Part shown: positions 1 through 9,457 of the stretch, one piece after another
Layout of the letters: every line of letters begins with the position of its first letter
Numbering within the stretch: position 1 is the first letter of the stretch
Notes under the pieces: generated by a model
Database searches by the model: none
The model's input: the letters and a program-made list of their open reading frames with translations, nothing else
What the model was told of the DNA's origin: nothing
Origin: a bacterium
GTDB lineage: Bacteria; Vulcanimicrobiota; Vulcanimicrobiia; Vulcanimicrobiales; Vulcanimicrobiaceae
DNA length: 25,270 nucleotides
Assembly (NCBI GenBank): GCA_021807065.1
Contig: JAKAPO010000005.1
Span: 1 to 25,270 of the forward strand
Reading direction: 5' to 3'
Made by a program: the position numbers and the translations under genes

Positions 1-121
1 GGGAGGTCCCGACCCAGCCGCCACCGGCGATCGAGACCTTGGCGCTCACGGGCGAGGCAACCAGGAACGCGCCCAAGAGCGCGCATGCGACCAAAATCGT
101 CCTGCGCATGCCTTGGCTCAT
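1..121 (-). CDS. Secreted protein, N-terminal fragment (cut by window edge)
   Basis: The reverse strand opens an ATG at 121 and reads MSQGMRRTILVACALL..., with a second in-frame ATG at 109. It has a basic n-region (MRRT), a hydrophobic core (ILVACALLGAFLVA) and a signal-peptidase-like SPVSA|K site near residue 28, followed by the mature start KVSIAGGGWVG. Only about 40 codons are present because the gene runs off the left edge. No family can be named from this much. Exported location is inferred from the signal peptide. No clear Shine-Dalgarno sequence separates the two possible starts. The gene is divergent from the Fe-S assembly gene at 288. Confidence 0.55.
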   Translation of the reverse strand, partial: MSQGMRRTILVACALLGAFLVASPVSAKVSIAGGGWVGTS

Positions 122-135
122 TAGTGGTAGGGAAT

Positions 136-206
136 CTAGGAGCCTGTCGGGTTACGGCCTTTTTCGGATTTGGGTTGGATTTTTGTTCGAAGACGAGGCA
201 ACGAAG
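136..206 (+). repeat. Partial copy of CTAGGAG-ended dispersed repeat
   Basis: This 71-nt stretch aligns without gaps to the reverse complement of 22064-22134, with 55 of 71 positions identical by hand count. Shared blocks include CTAGGAG at the outer end, TTTTGTTCGA and GACGAGGC. No clear second inverted terminus follows within the expected length, so this looks like one half of the element found whole at 22028-22134. It occupies most of the divergent intergenic space between the genes at 121 and 288, so it may carry or disturb their promoters. Confidence 0.6.
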
Positions 207-287
207 TATTCGGACAAAAAGGCGACCCAAAGACGGAAATGCGCCATCCGAAGGGCTCCTCGGGCCCTCTGCTCAAAGGCGAGAAGT

Positions 288-599
288 ATGCCCAGCCCAG
301 AGCAAGTGCGCAGCGCCTTGACGGACGTCAAGGACCCCGAGCTCAATCTCGGCATCCTCGACCTCGGCCTCGTCTACGACGTCGTCACCCAGGGCGAGAA
401 TGGAGAGAACGTCACGGTCGTGATGACACTCACCTCGCCGATGTGCCCGGTAGGTCCGCTCTTCAAGAAATCCGTCGAAGATCGCGTGCTCTCAATCGAA
501 GGCGTCAAGAGCGCGAAAGTTGAGATCACCTTCACTCCGCCGTGGGACCCGGCGACGATGGCCTCCGACGACGTGAAGGCGATGCTCGGTATCTGGTAG
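288..599 (+). CDS. MIP18/PaaD-type metal-sulfur cluster assembly factor
   Basis: This 103-aa protein of the MIP18 (DUF59) family is a cytosolic helper in iron-sulfur cluster maturation related to SufT and PaaD. Family marks are DPELN at residues 16-20, the LGLVYDV strand at 27-33, MTLTSPMCPVG with the conserved cysteine Cys53, and a C-terminal PPWDP at 84-88. The reading frame stays open upstream to 39, but homology begins only at ATG 288, which has a purine-rich AAAGGCGAG just before it, so that start is chosen. The stop lies one base before the TTG of the carboxylase beta gene, so the two are probably co-transcribed. Its client protein cannot be read from the sequence. Confidence 0.85.
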   Translation: MPSPEQVRSALTDVKDPELNLGILDLGLVYDVVTQGENGENVTVVMTLTSPMCPVGPLFKKSVEDRVLSIEGVKSAKVEITFTPPWDPATMASDDVKAMLGIW

Positions 600-600
600 C

Positions 601-2154
601 TTGAAAAGTCGCGCGAATCGCCACCGGGAACTTCAAGCGAAGCGCCTGCAGGCTCGGGCGCCGGCGGGACAGGACGCGGTCGAGCGGCAGCACGCGCGCG
701 GCAAGAAAACGGCGCGCGAGCGCGTCGAGATGCTCGTCGATCCCGATTCGTTCACCGAGCTCGACCGATTCGTCGTTCACCGCAGCAACGCGTTTGGCTT
801 AGACGAAAAAGAATTTCTCGGAGACGGCGTCGTCACCGGTTATGCCGAAATCGACGGACGTCGCGTCTTTCTTTTCGCGCAAGATTTCACGGTGCTCGGT
901 GGATCGCTCGGCGAAGCGTTCGCAGAGAAGATCTGTAAGGTGATGGACCTCGCGGTGCGGACCGGCGCGCCCGTCATCGGCATCAACGATTCCGGGGGAG
1001 CGCGCATCCAGGAGGGCGTGGTCTCGCTGGGCGGGTACGCGGAGATCTTCTGGCGCAACGTCCAAGCCAGCGGCGTCATCCCGCAGATCAGTTTGATCGC
1101 CGGGCCGTGCGCTGGCGGCGCCGTCTACTCGCCGGCGATCACCGACTTCATCATCATGACCGAGTCGATCTCGCAGATGTTCATCACCGGACCCGACGTC
1201 ATCAAGACGGTCACTGGCGAAGATGTCAGCTTCGAAGAACTCGGCGGCGCGATGACGCACGCGACGCGCAGCGGTGTCGCGCATCTGGTCGCCAGCGACG
1301 AAGCGGAGCTCTTCGCGCAGACGAAATTGCTGCTCTCGTTCATCCCGCAGAGCAACCGCGACGATCCGCCTCGATACTCGTGCGACGACGACCCGGATCG
1401 CGAAGCTCCGGAACTCGACGAGCTCGTTCCCGAATCTCCGAACAAGCCGTACGACATTCACCGCGCGATCGAAGCGGTTCTCGATTACGGCGACTTTCTC
1501 GAAATCCTGCCGCTCTACGCGCAGAACATCGTCTGCGGCTTCGGACGCATCGAGGGACGAAGCGTCGGCGTCGTCGCCAATCAGCCGAACGTACTCGCCG
1601 GCGTGCTCGACATCAAATCGTCGATCAAGGCCGCGCGCTTCGTGCGGTTTTGCGACGCGTTCAACATCCCGCTTCTCACGTTCGTCGACGTCCCCGGTTT
1701 CCTGCCGGGAACCGAACAGGAGTACGGTGGCATAATCCTGCATGGCGCGAAGCTGCTCTACGCATTCGCCGAGGCAACCGTTCCAAAGGTGACGGTCATC
1801 ACGCGCAAAGCCTACGGCGGCGCTTACGACGTCATGGCCAGCAAACACATCCGCGCCGACATCAATCTTGCATGGCCGAGCGCCGAGATCGCGGTCATGG
1901 GAGCGGAGGGTGCGGTACGAACGATCTTTCGCCGCGAAATAGCGGCTGCAGACGACGCGCAGGCGAAGATGCAACAGCTCATCGATGAGTATACCGAGCG
2001 TTTCGCCAATCCGTACATCGCCGCTCAACGCGGGTACGTCGACGAAATCATCGATGCGCGCGCAACGCGCAGCGCCGTTGCAGGCGCGCTGCGCATGTTG
2101 GAGAAAAAGCATGTCGCGCAGCCAAAGCGCAAGCACGGCAACATTCCGCTTTGA
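601..2154 (+). CDS. pccB: Acyl-CoA (propionyl-CoA) carboxylase beta chain, carboxyltransferase
   Basis: This 517-aa biotin-dependent carboxyltransferase moves the carboxyl group from carboxybiotin to an acyl-CoA, most likely propionyl-CoA, giving (S)-methylmalonyl-CoA. It is full length for PccB/AccB. The N-terminal half carries QHARGKKTARERVEML and the oxyanion loop GGARIQEG (residues 132-139). The C-terminal half carries FVDVPGFLPGTEQE and YGGAYDVM (405-412), and the chain ends in the typical KHGNIPL. Asp410 sits where Streptomyces beta chains carry the residue reported to favour propionyl- over acetyl-CoA. The start is TTG 601; the next in-frame ATG would remove the conserved N-terminal helix. 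The biotin-bearing partner is the gene at 3634, two genes downstream in the same operon. Confidence 0.93.
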   Translation: MKSRANRHRELQAKRLQARAPAGQDAVERQHARGKKTARERVEMLVDPDSFTELDRFVVHRSNAFGLDEKEFLGDGVVTGYAEIDGRRVFLFAQDFTVLGGSLGEAFAEKICKVMDLAVRTGAPVIGINDSGGARIQEGVVSLGGYAEIFWRNVQASGVIPQISLIAGPCAGGAVYSPAITDFIIMTESISQMFITGPDVIKTVTGEDVSFEELGGAMTHATRSGVAHLVASDEAELFAQTKLLLSFIPQSNRDDPPRYSCDDDPDREAPELDELVPESPNKPYDIHRAIEAVLDYGDFLEILPLYAQNIVCGFGRIEGRSVGVVANQPNVLAGVLDIKSSIKAARFVRFCDAFNIPLLTFVDVPGFLPGTEQEYGGIILHGAKLLYAFAEATVPKVTVITRKAYGGAYDVMASKHIRADINLAWPSAEIAVMGAEGAVRTIFRREIAAADDAQAKMQQLIDEYTERFANPYIAAQRGYVDEIIDARATRSAVAGALRMLEKKHVAQPKRKHGNIPL

Positions 2155-2160
2155 GCCGGC

Positions 2161-2167
2161 GGTGGAG
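2161..2167 (+). promoter_or_regulatory. Ribosome binding site supporting a TTG start
   Basis: GGTGGAG lies five bases before TTG 2173. It is the best Shine-Dalgarno match nearby and supports this non-ATG start for the lipoprotein gene. Confidence 0.45.
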
Positions 2168-2172
2168 AAACG

Positions 2173-2859
2173 TTGAAACTCAGTCGTAAACAACTCTTGG
2201 CGGCAAGTGCCGCCGCGTTCATTCCGGCGGCCTGCTCCAGCCCGCCCGTTGCGGCAGATGGTTCGTCCGCGACGTTTACCTTCGATCCCGCTCGCTTCGA
2301 ACGGATTCTCGCTATACGAGCGCGGCACAAACAGTGCGTCGCATCGGCGAAGGTCGCGAACGGCTTAGTCTTCTACGCGATGGTTGCGACGCTCTATGCG
2401 TACGAGTTCGATCTGCACGAAGGAGCCGGAACGGTGCACGAGGTCGGCGTCTTCTATCATCCGGAGGGCGTAGTGCTCGGGCTCGGAGACGGGGTCTGGA
2501 ACGACATCATCGTCCCGGCGTTGCCCTATCTTCTCAGGCACGAGTTTTCAGGATTTCGCAGCAAGCCCGCACAACCGGGAAAGGGCAACCCGTACCTTCA
2601 CCGGGATAAGCGCATCGCCTTGGAAGACGATCCGTCGATCGAGGCGCTCGCATCACGCGGCTGTCATTTTTTCGTCTGCAACAATGCCCTGAGGAGCCTT
2701 GCGGGTACGCTCGCGATCGCGCTGCATCGTCCGCAGGAATCGATTTACGCGCGCATGCGCGACGATCTCGTGCCAAATTCCATGGTGGTTCCCGCCGGCG
2801 TGATGGCGATCAACGCCTGCCAAGAGGCCCACTTCACCTATCTGCAGGCGGCGTTATGA
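2173..2859 (+). CDS. DsrE-like lipoprotein of unknown function
   Basis: This 228-aa protein starts MKLSRKQLLAAS with a hydrophobic segment and a possible lipobox ending at Cys21 (PAAC, with Pro at -3, so imperfect). The mature part resembles the DsrE/DsrF-like sulfur-relay fold: FVCNNALRSL near the middle, then VPNSMVVPAGVMAINACQEA and a final aromatic strand. The VPAGV...QE.xxYxY pattern is typical of exported DsrE-family proteins. Cysteines occur in the mature part (KQCVAS, RGCHFFVCNN, INACQE). Its role is unknown; being exported and sitting inside a CoA-carboxylase operon gives no obvious substrate. It overlaps fabI by four bases (ATGA at 2856-2859), which suggests translational coupling. 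Confidence 0.6.
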   Translation: MKLSRKQLLAASAAAFIPAACSSPPVAADGSSATFTFDPARFERILAIRARHKQCVASAKVANGLVFYAMVATLYAYEFDLHEGAGTVHEVGVFYHPEGVVLGLGDGVWNDIIVPALPYLLRHEFSGFRSKPAQPGKGNPYLHRDKRIALEDDPSIEALASRGCHFFVCNNALRSLAGTLAIALHRPQESIYARMRDDLVPNSMVVPAGVMAINACQEAHFTYLQAAL

Positions 2860-3641
2860 ACTTGCTTCAAGGGAAGCGCGCTCTAGTCACCGGCGTCGCC
2901 AACCGCTGGTCGATCGCGACCGGCGTCGCTCGAGCGCTGCACGAACACGGCGCATCGCTCGCGCTTACCTATCAGGGCGAGCGCGTCAAGGACGAAGTGG
3001 AGAAACTCGCCGCAGAGCTCGGCGGCGCTCCGACGTTCGAATGTGAGGTATCGAACGATGGTTCGCTGCGCGAACTGGACGGCGTTCTGGAGAGAGATTT
3101 CGGCCCGCTGAACGTGCTCGTCCATTCGATCGCTTTTGCAAATAAGGAAGACCTCGCCGGAAAGGTCTTCGAAACGTCGCGAACCGGCTTCTCGCTCGCG
3201 CTTGACGTGTCGGCCTATTCTCTGATCGCGCTCGTTTCGGCGTTGCGCGAGCGCCTCGCCGACGGGGCGTCGATCATGGCCCTCACCTACCTCGGCGCGA
3301 CACGCATCGTTCCGAACTACAATTTGATGGGCATCGCTAAAGCCGCGCTCGAGTCGGAGATCCGTTACCTGGCATTCGATCTCGGCGAGCGCGGCATCCG
3401 CGTCAACGGGATCTCTGCCGGTCCGATCAAGACAGCCAGCATGCGACAAGTGGCGGGCGCGACGAAGATGCTCGACGTCGTGCCGAAGATTGCGCCGCTT
3501 CGCCGCAACGTGACCCCCGAAGACATCGGCAAGACCGCCGTCTACCTCGCATCCGATCTTTCGGCGGCGGTGACCGGCGACGTCCATTTCGTGGACGCAG
3601 GATTTCACGCCATGGGTATGTTCCCGCCGGATCTTGGCTGA
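2856..3641 (+). CDS. fabI: Enoyl-[acyl-carrier-protein] reductase (NADH), FabI type
   Basis: This 261-aa member of the short-chain dehydrogenase superfamily catalyses the last reduction of the fatty-acid elongation cycle in the cytosol. It opens with the FabI-specific nucleotide loop ALVTGVANRWSIATGVA and carries the catalytic set Tyr145, Tyr155 and Lys162 (Y-x6-K in YNLMGIAK), each one residue off the E. coli numbering 146/156/163. Other marks are HSIAFA, NGISAGPIKTA and the C-terminal FVDAGFHAMGM. Length is normal. The start overlaps the preceding stop by four bases and its own stop overlaps the next gene by eight bases. Location between two subunits of an acyl-CoA carboxylase is unusual and hints at shared control of malonyl/methylmalonyl-CoA and fatty-acid synthesis (inference). 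Confidence 0.95.
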   Translation: MNLLQGKRALVTGVANRWSIATGVARALHEHGASLALTYQGERVKDEVEKLAAELGGAPTFECEVSNDGSLRELDGVLERDFGPLNVLVHSIAFANKEDLAGKVFETSRTGFSLALDVSAYSLIALVSALRERLADGASIMALTYLGATRIVPNYNLMGIAKAALESEIRYLAFDLGERGIRVNGISAGPIKTASMRQVAGATKMLDVVPKIAPLRRNVTPEDIGKTAVYLASDLSAAVTGDVHFVDAGFHAMGMFPPDLG

Positions 3642-5340
3642 TCTCAAGAAAATTCTGATCGCCAATCGCGGCGAGATCGCCGTTCGCGTCGCACGCACGG
3701 CGCACGAGATGGGCATTACCTGCGTTGCAGTCTACTCGGAAGCCGATCGCGACGCGTTGCACGTGAGTATGGCAGATGAGGCTCACCTGCTGGGCCCAGC
3801 GCCGCCTGCACGGAGCTACCTCAACATCGAAAAGCTGCTCGAGGTCGCGGAGCTTTCCGGCGCGCAGGCCGTTCACCCCGGTTACGGCTTTCTCGCCGAG
3901 AACGCTGCGTTTGCGCGCCGCGTCGTCGATGCCGGACTCGTTTGGATCGGCCCGCACGCCCGAGCGATCGAAGAGATGGGCGACAAACTGCGCGCGCGCC
4001 GGGCGATGCAGGCCGCCGGCGTACCGGTCGTTCCCGGAGGAACGGAGCCGATCGCCGATCTCGCTGCCGCGCGTGAGGCTGCACGCAGATACGGCCTACC
4101 GCTCGCCCTCAAAGCATCCGGCGGCGGTGGCGGCAAAGGGCTGAAGGTGGCGCGTGCGCTTGAAGAGATCGACTCGGCATACTCTACCGCCGTTCGCGAA
4201 GCGCAGGCGTACTTCGCAAATCCGACCGTGTATGCCGAGCGTTACCTGGACAATCCCAAACATGTGGAACTGCAAATCCTTGCCGACAGGCATAAGAACG
4301 TTCTTCATCTAGGCGAGCGCGATTGCTCGCTGCAACGCAGACATCAAAAAATCTGGGAGGAGGCGCCGGCACGGATCCCGGAGTCCGTTCGCGAAGGTCT
4401 TCGCGAGGCGGGTATCCGGGCTGCGCGCGCGATCGCATACGACTCCGCCGGCACGATCGAGTTTCTCGTTTCAGGTAACGAATTCTACTTCCTCGAGATG
4501 AACACGCGCATCCAAGTCGAGCACACGGTTACCGAGATGATCTGCGGCCTCGATCTGATTCGCGAGCAGATTCGCATCGCAGCGGGAGAACCGCTCGGCT
4601 ATGCGCGAGAGCAGGTCCACTTTCGCGGCGCTGCAATCGAGGGGCGCATCAACGCCGAAGACCCAGCAGCCGACTTTCGGCCGGTGCCGGGAACGATCAC
4701 GGCGTATCGCGAGCCTGGCGGGCCGGGCGTACGCGTCGATGCAGCCAGTTATCCCGGCGCGCGCATCGCGCCGGAGTACGATTCGCTGGTCGCCAAGCTC
4801 GTGGTCTGGGCACCTTCACGCGACGAAGCCATCGCCCGGCTGCGCCGTGCAGCGGATGAGTTCGTCATCGAAGGAATTGCAACGACGCTACCCGTCTTGC
4901 GCGCCCTCTGCGACGAGCCGGAGGTGCACCAAGCGACCTACGGTACTTCTTCTCTCGAGCGCTACGCGCAGCGTTGGCGCGAGGAAGCGCGCTTATCGTC
5001 GCAGCCATCCCATCGTGCCGCGGAACTCGCCAAACGTTACCGAGCGCGAACCGAAAGTGCGCTCAAGCCCGCTCCGCGCATTCCTCGTTCGCGGCGCGCG
5101 CACGCCGCGCAGAGCGGGGACACGGTCTCCTCGCCGATGCATGGCGTCGTGGTCGAAGTCTGCGTCGCGCCTGGGGATGCCGTTCAGGCGGGCCAAGTCA
5201 TTGCCGTGATCGAGGCCATGAAAATGATGAACGAGATACGCGCCCAGCGCGCGGGAGCGGTCGCTACCGTGCACGCGACGATCGGTGCCACCGTCGAGGT
5301 CGACGCTCCGCTCGTTACGCTATCGTCGCTATCTCAATAG
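3634..5340 (+). CDS. pccA: Acyl-CoA carboxylase alpha chain: biotin carboxylase fused to BCCP
   Basis: This 568-aa chain carboxylates its own biotin with ATP and bicarbonate and feeds the beta chain at 601. Residues 1-450 are biotin carboxylase: KKILIANRGEIAVRV at the N-terminus, HPGYGFLAEN, the ATP-grasp glycine loop GGGGGKG at 163-169, ERDCSLQRRHQK and the active-site strand EMNTRIQVEHTVTE. The last 70 residues are a biotinyl domain with EAMKM; the biotinylated lysine is Lys530. There is no room for the long BT linker domain of human-type PccA, so this is the short actinobacterial-type chain. The start is TTG 3634, inside the fabI end; no ATG fits. Acetyl-CoA or propionyl-CoA specificity is set by the beta chain. 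The neighbouring mutase and epimerase favour propionyl-CoA. Confidence 0.93.
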   Translation: MADLKKILIANRGEIAVRVARTAHEMGITCVAVYSEADRDALHVSMADEAHLLGPAPPARSYLNIEKLLEVAELSGAQAVHPGYGFLAENAAFARRVVDAGLVWIGPHARAIEEMGDKLRARRAMQAAGVPVVPGGTEPIADLAAAREAARRYGLPLALKASGGGGGKGLKVARALEEIDSAYSTAVREAQAYFANPTVYAERYLDNPKHVELQILADRHKNVLHLGERDCSLQRRHQKIWEEAPARIPESVREGLREAGIRAARAIAYDSAGTIEFLVSGNEFYFLEMNTRIQVEHTVTEMICGLDLIREQIRIAAGEPLGYAREQVHFRGAAIEGRINAEDPAADFRPVPGTITAYREPGGPGVRVDAASYPGARIAPEYDSLVAKLVVWAPSRDEAIARLRRAADEFVIEGIATTLPVLRALCDEPEVHQATYGTSSLERYAQRWREEARLSSQPSHRAAELAKRYRARTESALKPAPRIPRSRRAHAAQSGDTVSSPMHGVVVEVCVAPGDAVQAGQVIAVIEAMKMMNEIRAQRAGAVATVHATIGATVEVDAPLVTLSSLSQ

Positions 5341-5721
5341 GACGATCTGATCCGCGACGAAGCTTGCCGCGCCCCTGTAGTAGTAACCGCGCACCCAGTA
5401 CCCGTTGATGCCGATGTACATCCCGGGCTCGAGCGTGAGGCCCGTCGGCAGGATGACCGTGCCGACGTGGAGGTGAACGGCGATGCGTCGTCCGCCGGTA
5501 TCGAGGATCAGAAAGTACGGCCGAAAATATGCGACCGTTCCCCGCAGATAGTTTCCTTGGATATCGTCTCCATCGGATGGCCGGTAAGGCCCCTCGCCGG
5601 GAGGCGGAGGATACGCGCCCTGAGGTGGCGGCGGGGGATACGCCTGAGCGCTCGATGCGAGCGGCGTAAACGCAGCGCCGGCCAACACCAAGGCGAGAGA
5701 GAGCGCAAGTTTACGAACCAT
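5329..5721 (-). CDS. Small secreted proline-rich protein
   Basis: This 130-aa protein begins MVRKLALSLALVLAGAA with a clear signal peptide and a SAQA|Y cleavage site after residue 27. The mature chain starts with a proline/glycine/tyrosine-rich segment (about 28-48: repeated PPPP, GAYPPPP, GPYRP). A compact beta-rich domain follows with RGTVAYFRPYFLIL, GRRIAVHLHVGTVILP and GLTLEPGMYIGINGYW, which reads like a small OB- or beta-barrel fold of the kind seen in DUF5666-type exported proteins. It belongs to no family I can name. It is convergent with the alpha-chain gene and their stops overlap by 12 bases. Function is unknown; periplasmic or surface location is inferred. Confidence 0.7.
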   Translation of the reverse strand: MVRKLALSLALVLAGAAFTPLASSAQAYPPPPPQGAYPPPPGEGPYRPSDGDDIQGNYLRGTVAYFRPYFLILDTGGRRIAVHLHVGTVILPTGLTLEPGMYIGINGYWVRGYYYRGAASFVADQIVLLR

Positions 5722-5737
5722 GCTCTGTGTAACGCTG

Positions 5738-5751
5738 GCTCGGCGCCGAGC
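5738..5751. promoter_or_regulatory. Perfect 14-bp palindrome in a divergent promoter region
   Basis: GCTCGGCGCCGAGC is a perfect palindrome in the 73-bp gap between the divergent genes starting at 5721 and 5795. A second inverted pair, AACGCT (5731-5736) and AGCGTT (5749-5754), overlaps it. It could be a repressor operator controlling the mutase and/or the secreted protein gene, but GC-rich palindromes also arise by chance. Confidence 0.3.
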
Positions 5752-5794
5752 GTTCCGCAGAGGCGGTTAGAACCTGACTAGGAAAACCGTCCCT

Positions 5795-7371
<1,577 letters not shown>

Positions 7372-7375
<4 letters not shown>

Positions 7376-7779
7376 GCGGATCCTGGCCGATCGACCACGT
7401 CGCGATCGTGGTCGCCGACCTCGACGCCGCACTCGATCTCTACACGCGCACGCTCGGCTTCGAGCACCTGTACCGCGAGACGGTTTCCGATCAAGGAGTC
7501 GAAGCCGTCGGTTTACGCGCCGGTGACGGCGTCATCGAACTCTTGCGCCCGCTCGATCCACACTCCAGCGTCGCGCGCTATCGCGGCACGGCACCGATGA
7601 AGATGCACCACATCGCCTACCGCGTCGAAGGCTTGGAGGCGACGCTCGCTCGCTTGCGATCGAACGGCGTGCAGCTCATCGACGAACGGCCGCGTAAAGG
7701 CGCACACGGTAATGCGATCGCGTTCCTCCATCCAAAATCCACCGGCGGAATCCTGATCGAACTTTGCGAGCGGCGATGA
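7372..7779 (+). CDS. mce: Methylmalonyl-CoA epimerase
   Basis: This 135-aa protein of the vicinal-oxygen-chelate (glyoxalase) superfamily epimerises (S)- to (R)-methylmalonyl-CoA, linking the carboxylase product to the mutase. Two beta-alpha-beta-beta-beta modules are visible, beginning at IDHVAIVVADL and MHHIAYRVEGL. Metal-ligand candidates are His9, His80 and Glu130, in the usual positions. Family marks include ELLRPLDPHS, the GAHG loop at 110-113 and LHPKSTGGILIEL. The start is GTG 7372, overlapping the mutase stop. Length is typical. Together with the upstream genes it completes most of the propionyl-CoA to succinyl-CoA route. Confidence 0.95.
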
Positions 7780-7787
7780 GCGATGAA

Positions 7788-7846
7788 TGTCATCCCGAGC
7801 GAGCGACGTGCGCGAGCACGGAGCAACGTCGAGGGAGGCGCATCCC
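7788..7846 (+). repeat. REP-like dispersed repeat, copy 1
   Basis: It starts TGTCATCCCGAGCGAGC and includes a small hairpin, CGTGC-GCGA-GCACG, with a GNRA-type loop, then a GCAACGTCGAGGGA tail. It lies between the convergent 3' ends of mce and the DUF4127 gene. Related copies are at 9435, 19736, 19815 and 24929. Confidence 0.7.
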
Positions 7847-7858
7847 GTAAATGCTCGG

Positions 7859-9457
7859 TTAGATGTTCGGTGCGATGGCGATGTTTATCTTCGTTTCGAA
7901 GGTCCGATCCCACGGCAGCGTGATCCGGATCGCCGCAATATGATAGCCGGGATAGAGCTGCGATAGGACAGATTCTGCCTCGTTCCAGAGCAGGATGCGA
8001 TTCTCGCCGGCGATCTCGGCGTCGGCCGGCGGCAGGAGAATCATGTTGGCCAGTCCGTGTGCCTTCAGTTGCGCGTTCAGCACCGGCCTGACCAGATCGT
8101 GGTAGCCGTAATCGTCGATGAAGCGCATCAACGTGAACTCACGGTGCGCGAGCGCGTCGTAGGTGCCGGCGCGTCGTCCGACACCGGCGGCTACCGCTTC
8201 GGCGAGCGCGGTACCGACGGTATTCGCGTTCGTGTTCCACGACGAATAGGCGTCGAGGCGTGAAGCGAGCCCGTCGCCCAGGATCTGCTTCGCAAACCGC
8301 GCCTGATCCGCATAGCCCGGCGTGCCCCAACCTTCGAGGTACGTCAGGTCGGCAAGCGCGACGGAGCGTCCTGCATCGACTTGCGTTCGCATCATTGCGA
8401 TGAAGGCGTCGTCCTGCGTTTGCGTCGTGTACGGTACACGAACGCAGAGTACGATTTGTGGACTGACGTCGTCGAGCACACCTCCCACCTGCCCGATCAA
8501 GCCGTCGATTGCAACTGAGATGGGGCCGTACTCGAGCGGATCGTGTGCATCGGCACCGCTCGGAGTCGAGTAGCGCACGGCGATGCGTGGCGTCCAACCG
8601 ATGCTGCGTGCCAACGCATGGGCGACGAGCGCCATGCCGAGTTCGTCCGCGCCGGGCTCGATGTCGATGCGTTGCTGCGCGTCCTCTTTCGCGATCTCGC
8701 TTTCGAGCTCCATACGATCGGGTACATCGATGCCTACCGGACCCGCGTCGTCCTGCCCGAGCACGAGATGGTCGATGGGACCGCCTGGGGCGGCGTCGGC
8801 TACGATCAATCGATCGACCGCGAGATCGCGCGCGCGGTCGGCGATGTATTCGTCGAAGGCCCGGCCTGCGAGAGCGCGCAAGCGCGCAGCGGTTGCCTCT
8901 TCGCTCGGCAGCAGCGGATCGTGCAGGTTCGCGTATTGCTGCAGGTACTGCCAGACAGGTGCGGCGGCGAAGTAAGTCGCGCCCGCGCCAATCGCCGGAA
9001 CGCCCGTCGGCGCGAGCCGCATGATCGTGCCGAAGGCAGCGATCCATGCATTCGGGTGACGTTTGCGCAGCAGCCCAAACTCCTTCTCGCGAAAATAGTT
9101 ATCGGCGTAGACCGGTCCGGGAACGCGGGACGCGAGCAATCCACCGTAGTGGAGCATGTCGGTGGAGATCACGTACGCGCTAGGATTCTGCGGCGCCCGC
9201 GAGTTCATCCACTTGATGATGTCGTCGGGTAGGCCCGGCCGCAGATAGTGACCGAGCATCCTATGAGGCGGCGCGACGACGGGGCGGCCCGCGATCCTAC
9301 CCAGCATGAGCGGCAACTGATAGGTGACTGGCCGGTCGTCCATAGGGACGAAGACGATGGGTTTCGCCGGCGACGCGAGCGCTGCATGGGCGCTGAAGAT
9401 AAGAACTACGATAGCGGCAAGCAGCGATTTGATAGGATCCTTCGACGCTGCGCGCAC
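7859..9457 (-). CDS. DUF4127 family secreted protein
   Basis: This protein is about 532 aa and belongs to DUF4127, whose biochemical function is not established. Marks are FVPMDDRPVTYQLP near residues 36-49, HRMLGHYLRPG, a STDMLHYGGLLASR segment and FGTIMRLAPTG. A signal peptide (SLLAAIVVLIFSAHAALA|S, about residues 11-28) predicts export to the periplasm or beyond. The frame is open upstream into murQ, but the stretch before 9457 is repeat sequence. GTG 9457, itself inside the repeat, gives a sensible short n-region, while GTG 9493 and ATG 9505 are alternatives. As last gene of a peptidoglycan-recycling operon, it may act on wall-derived sugars or peptides (inference). Confidence 0.8.
   Translation of the reverse strand: MRAASKDPIKSLLAAIVVLIFSAHAALASPAKPIVFVPMDDRPVTYQLPLMLGRIAGRPVVAPPHRMLGHYLRPGLPDDIIKWMNSRAPQNPSAYVISTDMLHYGGLLASRVPGPVYADNYFREKEFGLLRKRHPNAWIAAFGTIMRLAPTGVPAIGAGATYFAAAPVWQYLQQYANLHDPLLPSEEATAARLRALAGRAFDEYIADRARDLAVDRLIVADAAPGGPIDHLVLGQDDAGPVGIDVPDRMELESEIAKEDAQQRIDIEPGADELGMALVAHALARSIGWTPRIAVRYSTPSGADAHDPLEYGPISVAIDGLIGQVGGVLDDVSPQIVLCVRVPYTTQTQDDAFIAMMRTQVDAGRSVALADLTYLEGWGTPGYADQARFAKQILGDGLASRLDAYSSWNTNANTVGTALAEAVAAGVGRRAGTYDALAHREFTLMRFIDDYGYHDLVRPVLNAQLKAHGLANMILLPPADAEIAGENRILLWNEAESVLSQLYPGYHIAAIRITLPWDRTFETKINIAIAPNI

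Noticed and set aside
39..287. N-terminal extension of the MIP18-type gene
   Set aside because: The frame is open but covers a dispersed repeat and the antisense of a signal-peptide gene; family homology starts at 288.
799..2328. 509-aa reverse-strand open frame
   Set aside because: It is the antisense shadow of the carboxylase beta gene, with Arg/Asp-rich low-complexity content and no family motif.
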